A stretch of DNA of 64,000 nucleotides from Cinclus cinclus (GCF_963662255.1 NC_085050.1:20818131-20882130); one strand, 5' to 3'. Positions 48,386 through 61,914 are shown, counted from the first letter of the stretch. The notes: generated by a model not told the origin, from the letters alone. A program made the numbers and translations.

Positions 48386-50651
48386 TTTTTACAAGTAATT
48401 TTTGACATTATGGAGTTGCCTGGAAAAAAACAGTGGAAATTTCATTAAAACTCCAAAACTTGCAAAAACATTGTTCTGAATGAACATTCAAGTTTTATTA
48501 CAATCAAGAAATATTGTTTCACAATTGGTCCTGAAAACTGGCCAACAGATAACCTGACTTTCAGCATCAAAGATTAGGTCATGGCTCTTCATATACTGAG
48601 CTCTGTGCATCAGCATTCACTCAAACTAATCATTGGCTTTCTCTTAGTATTATTTCCTTATCAACATCTAACACCATTTTCATCAAAGACACATCTGTGT
48701 TTTCACTAATCACATTGATCAGTAGTCAATGATCTGTTTACAAGTCTTGCAGACATGAATGCATGTTCTCACTTCAACAACGTTGCTTCTTAAAGAGACA
48801 TTTTCTGTTTTTTTTTTTTTTTACAGAGACCTGAGCAGTCAAAGTGCTATTATTAATTAAACAGACATCACAATTACATAAAGCATCTCAGATATGACAG
48901 AAGTTAACCTTTGCACTTCATTAACCTTTTTATTGTTTTACGGAATATTTTCAAAAGCCTCAGAAGAGGTAGCCATCAAGGTGTACAGTGCTAATTTTGA
49001 GGTTGAACATGAGGTCTCTTAATACTTCTTTTGTACCATTGTAGACTTCTGTGAAAATGAAACCACAGAAAATAATAAAAAAAAGTGACCAATAATTTCT
49101 TTTCCTTTGTAGAGTAAGGTTCAAGGAATAATGTCAATTATTAATGCTTAATAATCTCAAGGTTTATGTTTATCATATAAGGATAAGGTAAGCACTTTCA
49201 TAAGTATATAAGCAATGTTTCCTAGATCTAAATTTTTATTTTATATTCTCACAAGGAGTAATACATAAAAAGAAAGAAAAAACCCAGCCTATTAATAACT
49301 GTAAGTATAAACCTTTTCATATAAAATAACTTGACAATATTTATATTGTTCCCTATTCTATCAGCAGGAGACAATGGAGAGGGAAAAATGTTGGCTTTGT
49401 TTAAACTATAAGCAAAAACTGTACCAGCTGGTGCACTCCATTGGGAACTGATATGTGGGTCAGCACATTGCATCATCAGCACTTCTTCAGCAAATCCACC
49501 TGCCTGAGTAAACAGACTATATGGGGCCCTAGTGTAGCAAAGTACATTATTAAACAGATAACTTCCTAAATTTGTGGCCTTCTTAGCATTTTATTTCAGG
49601 TAATATTAGCCTTTCTTAAATAAAAGTATTTAATTTTCTAATGAGCTTCAGTGAGCTAATAGGTTCTTTAATGACAGTACAAAGACAAAAGATAGCATTG
49701 CTGATATAACTATAGTGCAGGAAAATAATCACAGAATATTAAGTTTATATACCTAGATGAAAATATATAAAAAATAATTTACAACTATTTTTTTGCCCTA
49801 AACCAGGTCTTAAACAGATGTTGGAAGTTTAGTTACTAATTTTACACAGTAAGCTTTCTAGTAACCTTTGCTACATCTAAAGTTTAGCTTACTGTATAGA
49901 CACAAATATGTTATATAAGACCCATATTTACATGTTGTAACTAATTATGCATTTAGTTTTCCTTCTCTGCCTTGGAAGATGTTTAATTCCAGGGGAATCA
50001 ATTCTTCTTCGTCTGAAAGGACAGGCCTAATAAAAATAGAGAACCACACCAAAATAAAATTAAAAACCTCCAAACCAGAACATATGCAGTCACAATAACT
50101 GAAAGCAGATGGGATAAAATAAATACAGCATAAGCATAAATAAAGACTGAAAGACCTCATGAAAATCTGAAAGTCAAAGCTTGTCTCTTTGGAATAAGCT
50201 GCTGTGGGCTGGCCTTCAATGAAAGCTCTTGATGTTTAGAAGGGTAGTTCAAGATCTATGTCTTGTGAATTAATCAGCATATTCATATTTTGGAAAGGTT
50301 ATAAGAGACATAATGTTGGCTGAACATTAATTTCTGAAAAAAGTCTCTCTTTCTTCCCAGGAAATGAACTGTTTCATATTGAAACAAAATGCATTTTAAA
50401 TGAACAATTTAGAAGCTATTTAAAATATTCCAGCAGTATTTCTGTTCCATTATTCTTGTAATTTCTTTTTTGCATTTGAATTTGCATGTCTAAAATCCAT
50501 GTTGGTTGATGCTGTAAATATTCAACAGAAAATATAGTAAAGAATGTTCTTCCTTTATACTAAAATATATAATTTTAGCTAAATGACAAATATTAACTGT
50601 CAGTGTTCCAAAGGTAATTCAGAATTTTAGCCTCATAGATTGTCTTGATTA

Positions 50652-50700
50652 ATGCATATATATATATATATGCATATATATATATATATTATATATATAT
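50652..50700. repeat. (TA)n with internal TGCA, palindromic
   Basis: Two ATGCATATATAT-type arms lie in tandem, giving a self-complementary stretch of about 49 bp made of alternating purine and pyrimidine. Confidence 0.93.
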
Positions 50701-51039
50701 CTCAAATAAATAGACTTTATGTTTCTTTTTCTGAAGAACTACTTCCCTAGATAATGGTCACATGCACTGAAATTCATCATATGCTAAGATTGTTTGACTT
50801 TTTGAATTCAAAATATCAGCAATGAAATTTTTATTAGAACTGACAGAAGAATTCAAATAAATATTGTATTTAAGTGTGTTTTTCATTACTAAGAATGACC
50901 ATCAATGCATTGGAAGTGAGAAACAGAAAACTGAGCTACATGTCCTTTAGAAGCTGTGAGGACAAAGCAAAAATTGTACTTAAAGACAGCATGAATTGAG
51001 GCAAGCCAGTCTTGATACTATCACGTTCACTTGGTATGT

Positions 51040-51480
51040 CTATATTTCTGAGAAATAGAGTAGCAGGGATTGGGGAGGTATTTATAAGCACAAGCTCTAC
51101 AGTCTTTTTTACAGTGGATTTTAAGTATTGGAGGACTGTGATTAGATTCCCATAGGGTTCTACTGGGTAAGTTTAACAAGCAAAATGCCTTCAACCTTCC
51201 TTCATACATCACGCTGTCCAACACTGCAGTTATCTGGGCCCACTTCAAAAATCCACTCATGCTTTTCAACTTTTTGCTTAAACTGGGAGAACCAAAGCCT
51301 GATAGAATAGACGAGATAAAAAAACCCTGATACATTTGATATGCAATTTAACAACTGTAGCGTAGAGTAGGAATGGTAACATCCTCTGATCTGCTTACTA
51401 TACTCTTGCTGATGCAGCTCAGAAAAGAAAAGGGTTATATTTTGTTGCTGCAATGGCACACTGCCAATTGATGTTTTTAT
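51040..51480 (-). mobile_element. old, highly diverged CR1 LINE
   Basis: The + strand keeps the CR1 order: ttaagtattggaggactgtg (the family's aagtactggaaggccac), a ctgtccaacactgcagttatctgggcccac-like block, taacatcctctgatctgctt, actcttgctgatgcagctcag and ggcacactgccaattgatg. The - strand frame reads LWFSQFKQKVE, a decayed LWxPQxKKDxE. Both ends are approximate. It is more diverged than the copy at 46964-47800, so probably older. Confidence 0.72.
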
Positions 51481-52289
51481 ATGATCAATATGTACCAAAA
51501 CTAGGCAAAATGTCCCTTGCCAATAGCTGAGCTTCTGGCAAATAAAGTGATGGTTTTAAAATGTTGCTGCTTAATTTCATCACTGATTGGAATATTATTC
51601 AAACATCTATATTCCTACTTTGGAGACTAGAAATCACATGTTTAATTGTTTAAACAGTCTCCCTTCTCATCTCTGGCATAGCAAACATTTATAATTATAT
51701 GTAGAAAACGCTTGCTCTAACCAATGTACTTGTGCAGAGAAAATCTCTTATTTTTCTGCCACTAGTATGCATCTGCAAAGCATTGCTTAAGGCATCAAGA
51801 AATTGAAAAGCTTTCTTAGGAACTGAGATCTGTAGAACAAAACTTGCGGAAAAAAAAAAAAAACAACATATTTTCTTCTGAAATATTTTACAACTAGGTA
51901 AAGAATTCCTTATTTAAAAGATTGTTAACAGGATTACCCATTTTTGTTAGCAAATAATAATTCAATTCTTCATATTTTTATTTTTATTGATACAAAATTA
52001 TTAGTCTATAGGTATATTTTAGGAATTTATACCTCAGCTCTAAACTTTGTAATGGAAGGTTTGCTTACCTGTCAATTACTTGTCACCTGTTCAGTAAAAT
52101 AGATCACTTGAGTAACAATGCTTTTCATTTGTCCTCTTGATTGGATAAATTAAGCATCTGAAATAATCTATATCATTTACTGCTGGATATTTGCATCACT
52201 TGTGAGATTTCCCCATATATCTCTTTAAATATATTAAATTTTTGGTATAGTCAATCTTTCACATACAGAAGTGCCTATACATGAGCTGA
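51481..52289. other. AT-rich unique DNA, no gene
   Basis: Contains an A14 run (51850-51863). No gene or repeat recognised. Confidence 0.6.
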
Positions 52290-52640
52290 ACTTGTTTAAA
52301 ATCTTCAACTGCACACATGCACGAAGTTACTCTTGGACAATACTCCTCGCTACATTGTGCCTGAGCTATGTAGCAGTTATGCCTTGTTCCATTTACCTTT
52401 CTGATCTGGAGCCTGATATCTCATTCTCAGACCTCTCTCATCACTGTGCACTTGTCTGGTGGTGTGAACTCTTTGATAAACCAGAATTCCTACAACAGAT
52501 GTGCCCTTCTTGCTTGGGTTCTGTGGCTACACAGCTTGCCTGTGAGTCTGGGGCTGCCCCTGCTGCTCTTGTTGCTGCCCTCACCTCCTAATTCACCTTC
52601 TCAGCATGAGAAGCCCCTTCCCAGTGCTCCCTTAAGTCTG
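52290..52640. other. GC-richer patch of unknown origin
   Basis: It stands out from its AT-rich flanks and carries overlapping + strand frames of 106 and 66 codons (52271-52591 and 52446-52646). The predicted residues match no family I recognise. It may be an unrecognised LTR or other repeat. Confidence 0.4.
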
Positions 52641-52718
52641 TGGTGAATATTTACCCTTTTTGGTACTTTACCGAGTATATACAAGGGTTTGGTTTTGAAG
52701 GTTTTGGTGATGTTTATT

Positions 52719-52890
52719 GGGTTTTTTTTTTTGTTTGTTTGTTTTGGGTTTTTTTTGTCTTTTTTTTTTTTTTCTGTATGAGGGTTATGTTTTGCTAACT
52801 TTTTTCATGGTGGCGATTTTGTTTGGGGTTCTGTGGGGGGATTTAGTTGGATTGATTTTGTGGGTTGTTGGAGTTTTTTAGCATAGCTTT
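52719..52890. repeat. T/G-rich, strand-asymmetric simple DNA
   Basis: Long T runs mixed with GTTT units and G runs on the + strand, nearly free of C to about 52870. It directly follows the GC-richer patch. Confidence 0.8.
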
Positions 52891-54720
52891 TCAAACATCA
52901 GTGTTTTAAAGACAAAACACATACTTCTGCAAAAAAGTTCAGGCTCTGCTCTTGCTTATAAGGATTCTTCCACTTCTTAAGGCTATCTATACATTTTCAG
53001 CTAGAAACAGGTCTCCCCCTTGCCATAGCATCATAGAGGTTGATGAATTGTGCTTTGATGAATCTCATATTGTTAGGACATTGTTGATGATTTACACTGT
53101 TGATGTAAAAAATTATTACAGATAGAAGAGCATTCTGATTCAGTCCTTTTAAGACCATAAAACCCACATTATTCAATTATATTTTTGGACAATAATTTTA
53201 AATCTGAAATGCTGTTACTCCATGTACTTTCACTGTCCTTCACCAGTCTCATCTGAATTATTGTGCACCTGTTTGCTAGATGAAATTCCTTGTACTGCAC
53301 TTAGTGTCAGACAGATTATATACCTACCCATTTGGTATCAATTTAATTACTCATAAGAATTAATCAAGATTGCTTTTAAACCCTGACTAAACTTTTCTGA
53401 TAGAATACTTACTCCAAAGAGTGGATTACTGTTTTTATTTTTAAAAATAGAGAATATTTGGAAAATAATATATATATGCCTGTGATTTGGTGACTTCATT
53501 ATCTCCAAATTGGAGAGACATGGATTTTATAATTTATTATTAACTGAGGAATTGTTTGATGACATAAGGAACTTCTGACTTTGAGTATAAGTAATACTAT
53601 AGAAACAAGAGCTGAATTAATTGGAAAATGTACAAAAGAAGAAAAATATTCTGTGTCAAAAGAATCTATTGTGACAGGGAGTAAAATTCAGCATTAGTTT
53701 TTTTTTCTTCATCTAAAGTCTGTAGCAGGAAATTATGTATTGATGTATTCTGGCTGACACATTACCAAAATCCATCCCTTTCTTCTATTCTGTCAGCCTC
53801 CTACTCTCCAATGCAGCACAATCTAAGTGTCATGTGCATGAAGAAGAAAAAAAAAGAAAAAAAAGAAAAAAGATATATATACACTAATTCAAAAGATTTT
53901 TTTTTTTGTGACTTCCTCCTATTAAAATAATTTCACCTTCAAGTTCATGCATTCTGCTTATTTATTTGTCTCTTCCCATGTGTGTTTCTTCCTGATTTTT
54001 ATGAAACCTTGAGGGTTGAAGGAAGGCAGCTCTGTCATGGCTGAATTTTCTTTTGAAATGTAGAGCTAGTTACATTGTCAGTAGAATTTCTGATGTTTAG
54101 CTATCCTGTATATAATACTGCAGCAGTTCTGTTCTCAAGGAAGCATGGCAAATGGGATATCCTATTTCTCCTGAAGTAGCTTGGTTTAGCAGAGTAGAAA
54201 TCTGCCACTGCATCCAGATGCCAAGAAAGACTTGGCTGTTCTTTGTTAACTCAATGCTTTTCCCAGAATAACAAGCACAAATGTAGCCATCTTATGCAGA
54301 TGTTTTGTGGCAAAAGTTTGGTATTTAAAGGCCTGACAGATTTCAAAGACTACTCTCAAAGTCTGAAAAATTCTAGCTGTCCATATGCTTTTACAGTTAG
54401 GAGATATAGATAGGACACCAGCTCTGCATTTCTTTTCATCCCTTTCCCTAAGAAGAGGGACCAGAAAAAAGAGCATAAAAACATCTTTCAGCCCTTGAGT
54501 GATTTGCAGCCTAAATCAGTAATACAAACTTTGTGATTTTTCATTTCATCATGGTGTCTAGCCAGGCTGTCTATGTGAATACACATTGAATTTAATGGAG
54601 AGACCTCCCTTGATGTTTTTGATATCAATTTAATTGTAGTTACAGTGAATATCATAACATATTCAGGTTTACAGCACTGACTTGACTTTGCTTATTTTCT
54701 CCAGGTGAAACATTATTTTT
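52891..54720. other. AT-rich unique DNA, no gene
   Basis: No gene recognised. An A/G-rich simple run lies at 53841-53872. Confidence 0.6.
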
Positions 54721-54848
54721 CTTCGGTTTTTTTTTTCAGTTTTTTTTTTGTTTGTTTGTTTGTTTTATTTATTGGATTTGTGTGTGTGTGTGTGTTTCAT
54801 TTTTTGGGGGTTTTTATTTCTTTATGTTTTGGTTTTGTTTTGTTTTTT
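54721..54848. repeat. T/G-rich simple DNA with (TTTG)n and (TG)n
   Basis: T runs, four to five TTTG units near 54749-54765, a (TG)8 run at 54779-54795 and G-interrupted T runs to 54848. Confidence 0.9.
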
Positions 54849-56241
54849 AATGTACTAGGTTCCATACAGAATTTCTATTGGGAATACTATGCAATGAACA
54901 TATCTTTTGAATAAATTATTCTATTTCTACTATTTTATTATATTTCAGTATCCCATAAAAAACTTTTATTGTTCTTATTAAAATAAACAAAGAAACCAAA
55001 CCAAAGTAAACAAACAAATAAAACCAGATAGTTTTACTTTTTTTTCTCTCTTCTTTTTTGTTTTTTTATTTTAAACAGAATTCCACCCCTCAGAACTAGT
55101 ATGATCTACAGATCAAATTTCTAAAAATTCTGCCATAATTTTGATGTCTAGTAAGGTTATTTTTCTTTATATATATATCTCTACCGTGCAGAAAATGAAT
55201 GGGAGGTCACAATGATCATGGGAAAGTACTTAAAATATGAAAATAAAAGCTCTGAACAGCAGCAAAACACTAAGTAACTATTATATATAGTTATCCAAGT
55301 TTGGTTAAGTTATTGAAATTTATTAGAATCACACAAGACATCCTTGTTTTTCAATACTTATGAAATCTGTAATGTTCATTCCTTCCTTGCAATACGTATA
55401 CCAGAAAGAATGCTTTCCTGGTGCAAACAGACTACAAGCTTGCATAAATCTGCTAAAATATTGATCTTACTAAGAATTTGCTTCCTGGTAAACTTCAATT
55501 CCCTACATATAAAATATTATAATTTAATTAGATGACTTTTTTTAATGTTTTAATGTGATCTTTAATTCTTTAATATCTAACTCTGGTTTTATTTGTCCTA
55601 CCAAACAAAGGTAGTCACCCTAATCATGATCACTATATTGGCAAGATTCAATAAGCTCAGAACATGTCTTTCCAGTGGTTTAAGTATTTTTGCATGTCTA
55701 TATTTCTGACCAATGGAAAGAAATCCTACTTTGGCATTAATAAAAGTGAACCATCAACCCTCCCTGAAAGCACACTTCTGTGCTCCTGTCTCTGAATCTT
55801 AAAAGGATAAAAAGGCCCCAAAGCCCCACAGAACCAAATTATGCATAGATCCACCTGATAATATATAAATATTGAAGCAAACTTGCTATTGTGGAAAATG
55901 ATAATATGTCAAAAAGAATCATGTTCCCCGATTATAAGATCCTCTGGGGTAAAAATTATCAAAGAAATAATACTGCCTAATGCAGTTGCAGTAACATCAA
56001 GGACTGAAGACAGTAATATCATTGACTAAATATGCATTTGTAAAAACTTTTGTTCTGTTCTTTCTAAAAATAAAGGATTTAAACACCTTGCAAATGGCAG
56101 AATATTAATGCGATATTGCATGTTCCTTTTTCCTAAAAGTGTTTTATTTTAAAATATTGTATTATAAAGGTAGGAGTTGGATTAGTAATTTTTAAATACC
56201 CTTTTCTTTCTGGATTGTCTAATATATGCTATAATTTTCCT
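54849..56241. other. AT-rich unique DNA, no gene
   Basis: Nothing recognised beyond short A/C- and T-rich runs (54985-55075). Confidence 0.6.
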
Positions 56242-56363
56242 AGAGGTTTTTGAGACCTATCTAGATCAAACTCTGGACAACATGGTCTGTCTTCAAACCT
56301 GACCCTTCTTAGGCAGGAGGCTGGACCTGCTGAGGTCTCTTCCAAACCAAATTACCCTGTGAT
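56242..56363 (+). mobile_element. CR1 LINE 3' end
   Basis: The + strand reads tagaggtttttgagaccta, aggaggctggacctgctg and gaggtctcttccaaaccaaa, then an ending accctgtgat, a single decayed tail octamer. The middle, where the usual caacctggtctagtgg should be, is eroded (gacaacatggtctgtc). About 120 bp. Confidence 0.8.
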
Positions 56364-58116
56364 CATTTTGGTACTAGCAGGTTAAACTTTTAGCTATTTT
56401 ATCTCAGTTACCCAGAAGGTTCCCAGACTCATTTTGTCTTTTCTATCATCACCATAACCTGTAAAAGCAATTAGATGGATCGCTATGGATGGTAGACTTG
56501 ATGTCTTTCACTTCCCCCACTTCCCTTGCCATGTTTTTCTCCTCCTAGAGTGAGTGATTCAAGACCCAAGGAAGAGAGACAGAAGAATTTTCTTTATAAA
56601 TAACACAGCAAAACTCAACAACAGACAATAAAATAAACAAAATACCCACATATGACATTAATGTAAAGGAAGCTCCTTGCTGTACAGACCAACACTTCAG
56701 TTCTGTGGTAATGTTACACTGGTAGTGTGTTGTCCTTACCCTCTTGGGCAAACTGCCAGATTCTGCTGCGGTGATAGACAATAAAAGTGACAAAAAACTG
56801 AAGCTGTTCAACAGAATTCTTCTTGCAGCATTCTGTCAGTTTGGATGTAAGCACAATCCTCTACAAATGCAGACTAGAGGGGCAGATTGTTTTGTTCTTT
56901 TTATCTTTCATCCTACACAAAGTGGTGGGGAAAAATGAACACAGGCATTAACACATTCTTCTTAAAAATGATGTGTACAGAATACGTCCTCAGGCTTTTG
57001 ATCTTATGACAGTTTGTACTCACACAGATTAAATAAATAATAATCTAATTCAGAATGCTGTATAAAGGAAAGGTCTTCTTACTTCTTGAAAACATTTTTT
57101 ATCTCTCTCTGGATGCTTCATTTAAAGATCGTTTTAATTTAATTAATTTAAAGCTCTTGCATTCAACGTACAAAAAATAAATTATCTGGTGTTAATATGT
57201 TTAAGAGGTTTTTTTACTGGACTTCATAATATGTTCCAAAATATTTTGACTTCAATGTATTATATATCAGAATATAATTGCATTTTTAAAATATTTCTAA
57301 CTCAGATTTCCTTCAACAGTTTCTACTTGCCTAAACTTCTAATTAAATGTAGAAATGTTTTTAGGGATTTTTTCTGGTACCAAGCTGGAACCTAATAAGA
57401 TTTAGCAAGAGCATAACATTCCATTAAAAAAAACCAAAAAAACTTCATGTCCTAATAATATTATGATAAAAATATATCCACTTTTATGATATACTCCTTT
57501 TCTTGTTATTCTTATCATTAAAATGAACGAAAAAACACCATGATCACTTTCTAACAAGTATGTTTATACTAATTTTCATGATACATATTTTAGTGTCTGA
57601 AATGTTTATTAAAATTGGATTAATCTAGATAAGAAAAAGCATATAAAAATGAACACTCTCATAAGTCAAAAGAAGTTTCCTGAAGATGAATACTTGTTCT
57701 GCTTAAATATTTGTAATTTAAATAATGTCAGTTGAAGTACATAACTCTGAAGGGTCTGTAAATGATGCAGTAAGTGGATGTACACTTTTAGGCAGTGATC
57801 CATACAATCTACCTCTATTATCTACTCTGTGGTAAGTGTATTCATGCCTAGTGATATTTTTCTTTCCCCTATTGTAGTACTAGCTTACCTGATTAGATGA
57901 AATAAAACAATAAGGGAGAAATATAGTTATTAAAATTAGTAATATAATTTATGCACAGTAAATTTCAAAGAATGAATATGGGATTAGGCAATTAGAACAT
58001 GACTACAGAATCTTACTCTTTTGTGGCCCCAGAATGATTCTGACAAAGTGTTGAAAAATGCTAAGTACTATATTGTTGTAAGAGTTTCGAAATCTTTCTG
58101 CTTTCCAACCTCATGG
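56364..58116. other. AT-rich unique DNA, no gene
   Basis: No gene or repeat recognised. Confidence 0.65.
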
Positions 58117-58190
58117 AAAAGAAAAAAAAACAAACAAAATAAACAAATAAAACAAACAAACAAAACCAAACAAACAAAAAAAATAGACAA
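58117..58190. repeat. A/C-rich simple repeat, (AAAC)n
   Basis: A runs and AAAC/AAAT units over about 74 bp. In composition it is the reverse complement of the T/G-rich blocks at 52.7 and 54.7 kb. Confidence 0.92.
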
Positions 58191-59951
58191 ATTTCTTCCT
58201 TTCCCCCAGATTATTAGTTTCCTCTAGAATCAAATTCCATTTTTTTTTAACTAGCTGTTCAGACCGTGTAGTTTTCCAGACTGCTTTACTACCACAGCCA
58301 ACTCAAGGGATCTTTTTTAACTGTGTTGCACAAATGTGTCATGCATTTAAAATTCATGAAAAACAGATACCAAAAATGCTTCCAAGACAAATGTGACCTC
58401 AGCTTACATAGTTAAACCTGCATGGTATCTACTGCTTGTTTGCTCTCCCTCCTTGTAAGCTTTATGAGAATATCAGTGCTAGAGAGTCCATTTACATCTT
58501 TCTAGTTTTGATTATAGTGAGACTTCCTGGCTTTGAAACTTGCTTGATTTTCTCTAGAGCAGAAGCTGCTGGGCTTTGATAATACATTCTCCTCCTAGGA
58601 AAGGAAATAACAGGTAGTATCTTTAAAGGAAATTAGTTCTGCTGCTTAATTGATAGTTATTACAATTACATAACTTAATGGGAAAGATGTACTGTATCAA
58701 GTCTTACAGGTTCCAACTTGGCAGCTTCCTGTGAATGCCACCTGCATATTAATTATGGCACAGTGCTCACCTTGGTTTAATATTCTGCTTCTTTTGCGGA
58801 AAATGAAAGAGAGGAGCTGAATTTGAGAACAGCTGTAAGTTATTCAGAACAAAAGTACAGAAACTTGCTCTAGACCTGGCAGGGCTATATTAGCTAATGA
58901 CAAGAGTGAGAAAACTGTAAAAGAACAGATTAGCAAATCCCTTGTTGCAGACTACTTCATCAAAATCAAGGTAAGTTCTCAGGCAGTTTTTTCAAGGAGA
59001 ATTCAAGGAGGGAGAGAAAGAAAGAGAATCAAGATATAGGTAGTAGGTGCATTCAAGCAAGACAGTTTCTGGGGTTTAGGGGATTTTAGCTTTCTCCTTG
59101 TGGAAGCATTGTGGCAGCTGATTTGCCTCTGCAGATGTTTAGCAGTCACAAGAAATCACAGTTTTTTCAAGAAGAGAGAAGAGAGATTTCACAGAAGAAG
59201 GAATTGAGAGGTGGAAGAAATATGTTTGTGAACAAAAAGGGTTCAGGAGTCCAAAGGGAAATGAGTTTGAAACCACAAATAACATTGATGAGATTTCAGA
59301 CCCTGAAGAAAGCATTCTGAAAGTTGCCAAATGCATTAGAAAAAGGAACAGCATCGACACTGAAATTTTTTACCTTCCCTAGTAATTACAATCTACTGAA
59401 ATAAAACAGGGATACTGTGGCAAAGACATTCAAAGTAAGGTGGCATACTGACAGCCTGGTATCCTGTTAAGAAAGGAGATGTAGCTTTTTACAGTGAAAA
59501 GTGTTTCTCTGTGACCTTTCCAACTTTCAACTCTGCAGACACCAGCCTGTGAAAAAATGCAGAGCTATTTTTGCATGTATAAGAGCAGGAACTATAACAC
59601 GTCTGCTCTCTGACAACCTCATTGCTTCTTCCTTTAACTGAAGATTTTCTGTCCTTCAGTACTTTTTCAATTAAAAATACATTTACTTTGGAGAAGTAGT
59701 CTTTGGATTCTGATCTTGAAAATATTTCTGCATATTTTGTTACTTAGGATCTGTGAAAGACTCAGGTATTCACAGGTATGTTAAAAAAATGAAGTATTTC
59801 TAGATATGTGATAAGTGAATGTAAATTCTCTTTCTGACAGATATTTATTTATTAGTGTACCATCTTTGTTTCTACAGAAAATGAACTTCCTACGATAATC
59901 ACATATTAAAAAATGACACACTGCGAATACCACTCTTCAAAGTCTGGATGT
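58191..59951. other. unique DNA, no gene
   Basis: No gene supported. Balanced-composition sequence at about 58600-58960 could be conserved noncoding DNA. An A/G-rich stretch lies at 58990-59030. Confidence 0.55.
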
Positions 59952-60037
59952 GGGGAAGGGGAAGGGGAAGGGGAAGGGGAAGGGGAAGGGGAAGGGGAAG
60001 GGGAAGGGGAAGGAGAAGGAGAAGGGGAAGGGGAAGG
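59952..60037. repeat. (GGGGAA)14 hexanucleotide array
   Basis: Ten perfect GGGGAA units (59952-60011), two variant GGAGAA units (60012-60023), two perfect units (60024-60035) and a partial GG. The + strand is pure purine for 86 bases. Open frames through it are artefacts of the repeat: Gly/Arg on the + strand, Ser/Pro on the - strand. Confidence 0.98.
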
Positions 60038-61914
60038 TCTCACTTCTGTCTTACCATTAGATTTAATAATAATTGCATAACAATGATAATCACTATACAA
60101 GTGATTCTCAAATGTCCTCATCTTAAATTTATCTGTACTTTTACATCAGTTTTCATTTCACCTAGATCCTTTATTTAGCTTTATACGTCTTGCTGAATGG
60201 CATATGGAAAGCTTCATAATTTGAACATTTTTCTTCTTTCCTTTCTACTATTTCTTTAGAAAAAAAAGAAATCCTTTATATAGAAATCTCATGTTGTCAA
60301 AAAGCTGTGATACATACTTCTACAGCAGTCCTGTAGAAAATATGATCCACTTCACATACCAGTCTTCCGAAGTCTGTAATGGAGCAGATGTGTCCAAGAA
60401 AACTTTCAAATTCCCTTTGAAAAAGAGAAGAATATTATAATTATTATGGCATTGAACATCTGAAACAAGCCACAAACAAATATAAAATAGTATGAGGGAA
60501 GATTTGTACACTGTAAGTTGTAGGTATAAAAGAAACTGATTAAGAATAGTCCTTTGCAGTTGTATTGTTTTGCCTTTTCTATTCATTACTCTGTGTAATT
60601 TCTAGAAAACAGACTGCAGCTGGACTAAATTATGTTTCTCATGTTTAAAACTATATTTTAATATTTTCCCTTTTTTCCCTACAAAGTATTATTAATGTCA
60701 TAGTATTTTTGTTTCATAAAATAAATAATATGTTGCATAAAATTTAGGAACGTCTGAGGACTAAGCAAAGTTTGAAATACTCTAATTTTCAAATAATTAC
60801 TTTAAGGTGAAAATTCTTATAAAGATGTAAATTATGTCAAATATATCCTTGTTGCTCCCTTCTACACACAGTTGTGGCAAACAAAAATTGCCTTGTTCCT
60901 TGTTGTGTTTTTGTTAGCAAAGCAATCATTACAGTTTTGAAAATTCTTAAGACATACATAGTTTAATTATATTTGGAGATGAAGGGGAAAGATAAGTGTC
61001 AAAGAAGAAATGTTTGACCTCATCTGAGAATGCTATGATAATACATCTCAGAAAAGAAAATAACAGATGCATTCTCTCTAGTCCTTTCAAGATTCATAGC
61101 TCCTTGCAGCTCCTATCATTGCTTTGTTATATATTTTGTTTTCCTTGAATCTGTATATTGCATTAAATTTCTAAGCTCACTTTTAAAAATAAGTTTTAAA
61201 GAATAAAATAAAATTATTTTTCAGAAGAGTTATTGGAACACAGATCAGGTAGCCACTGTCCATATTTAGATACCTTTTATAAACAGCATTTTATTTCTTT
61301 TTCATTTCTATTTGTTTTATTCTTTAAACATACCTTTCTTTCTCAGGTTGTCATGTCGAAAGGAACACAGAAATATCTATTTCAGATATACAGGCAGAGC
61401 AGCAGGTTGAATGTCCTCTCTTTGCCTCTTCTCCTGCAGTAGCTTTCCAAACACATGAAAAATCTTCACATTGTCAGTGCTATGCTCCTACTTATGCTCT
61501 CACTTTCCAGTGTAGAATCTACCACACATCATATTATTGTTTTCCTGCTGATGGAGATCTGAAGGATACAGATAGTGAAATGATTTCTCAGCACTCATAC
61601 ATTAGAGTATTTTTGGAGTTTATGGGATGATTAAAATAACCATGGACTGATGTCATTAAAAGTGACAGAGAAACCTTAAAAAAACAGATTACATTTTTTT
61701 CCAATTAAATTCCCCTGCACTGAGAAAATATCTATAAACAGGGGGTCCAGATTTTAATCACCACTCTTCTTTTAACCAGGACACTAATAACTCAGTTTTA
61801 GCTTTCCTCACTGACTCCAGTAATGTAATGGTTGCCCTTGTACACCAGACACCAAGATTGATGTTCTCTGAGCTGCCTGGTGCAACATAAGTGAATCATG
61901 AAGAATTTCCCCTC
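60038..61914. other. AT-rich unique DNA, no gene
   Basis: No gene or repeat recognised. Confidence 0.65.

Larger units (their letters stand above)
47801..51039. other. AT-rich unique DNA, no gene
   Basis: No gene supported. Holds a (TTTTG)n run at 48367-48385, a T15 at 48808-48822 and a TA-rich palindrome at 50652-50700. Confidence 0.6.

Noticed and set aside
53025..53060. catagcatcatagaggttgatg, resembling a CR1 tail and 3' end
   Set aside because: Only about 20 bases fit and the following sequence does not continue as CR1. Kept out as coincidence or too short to support.
59906..60178. Frames encoding long Ser-Pro and Gly-Arg runs
   Set aside because: Direct translation of the (GGGGAA)n array. 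No coding context on either side.
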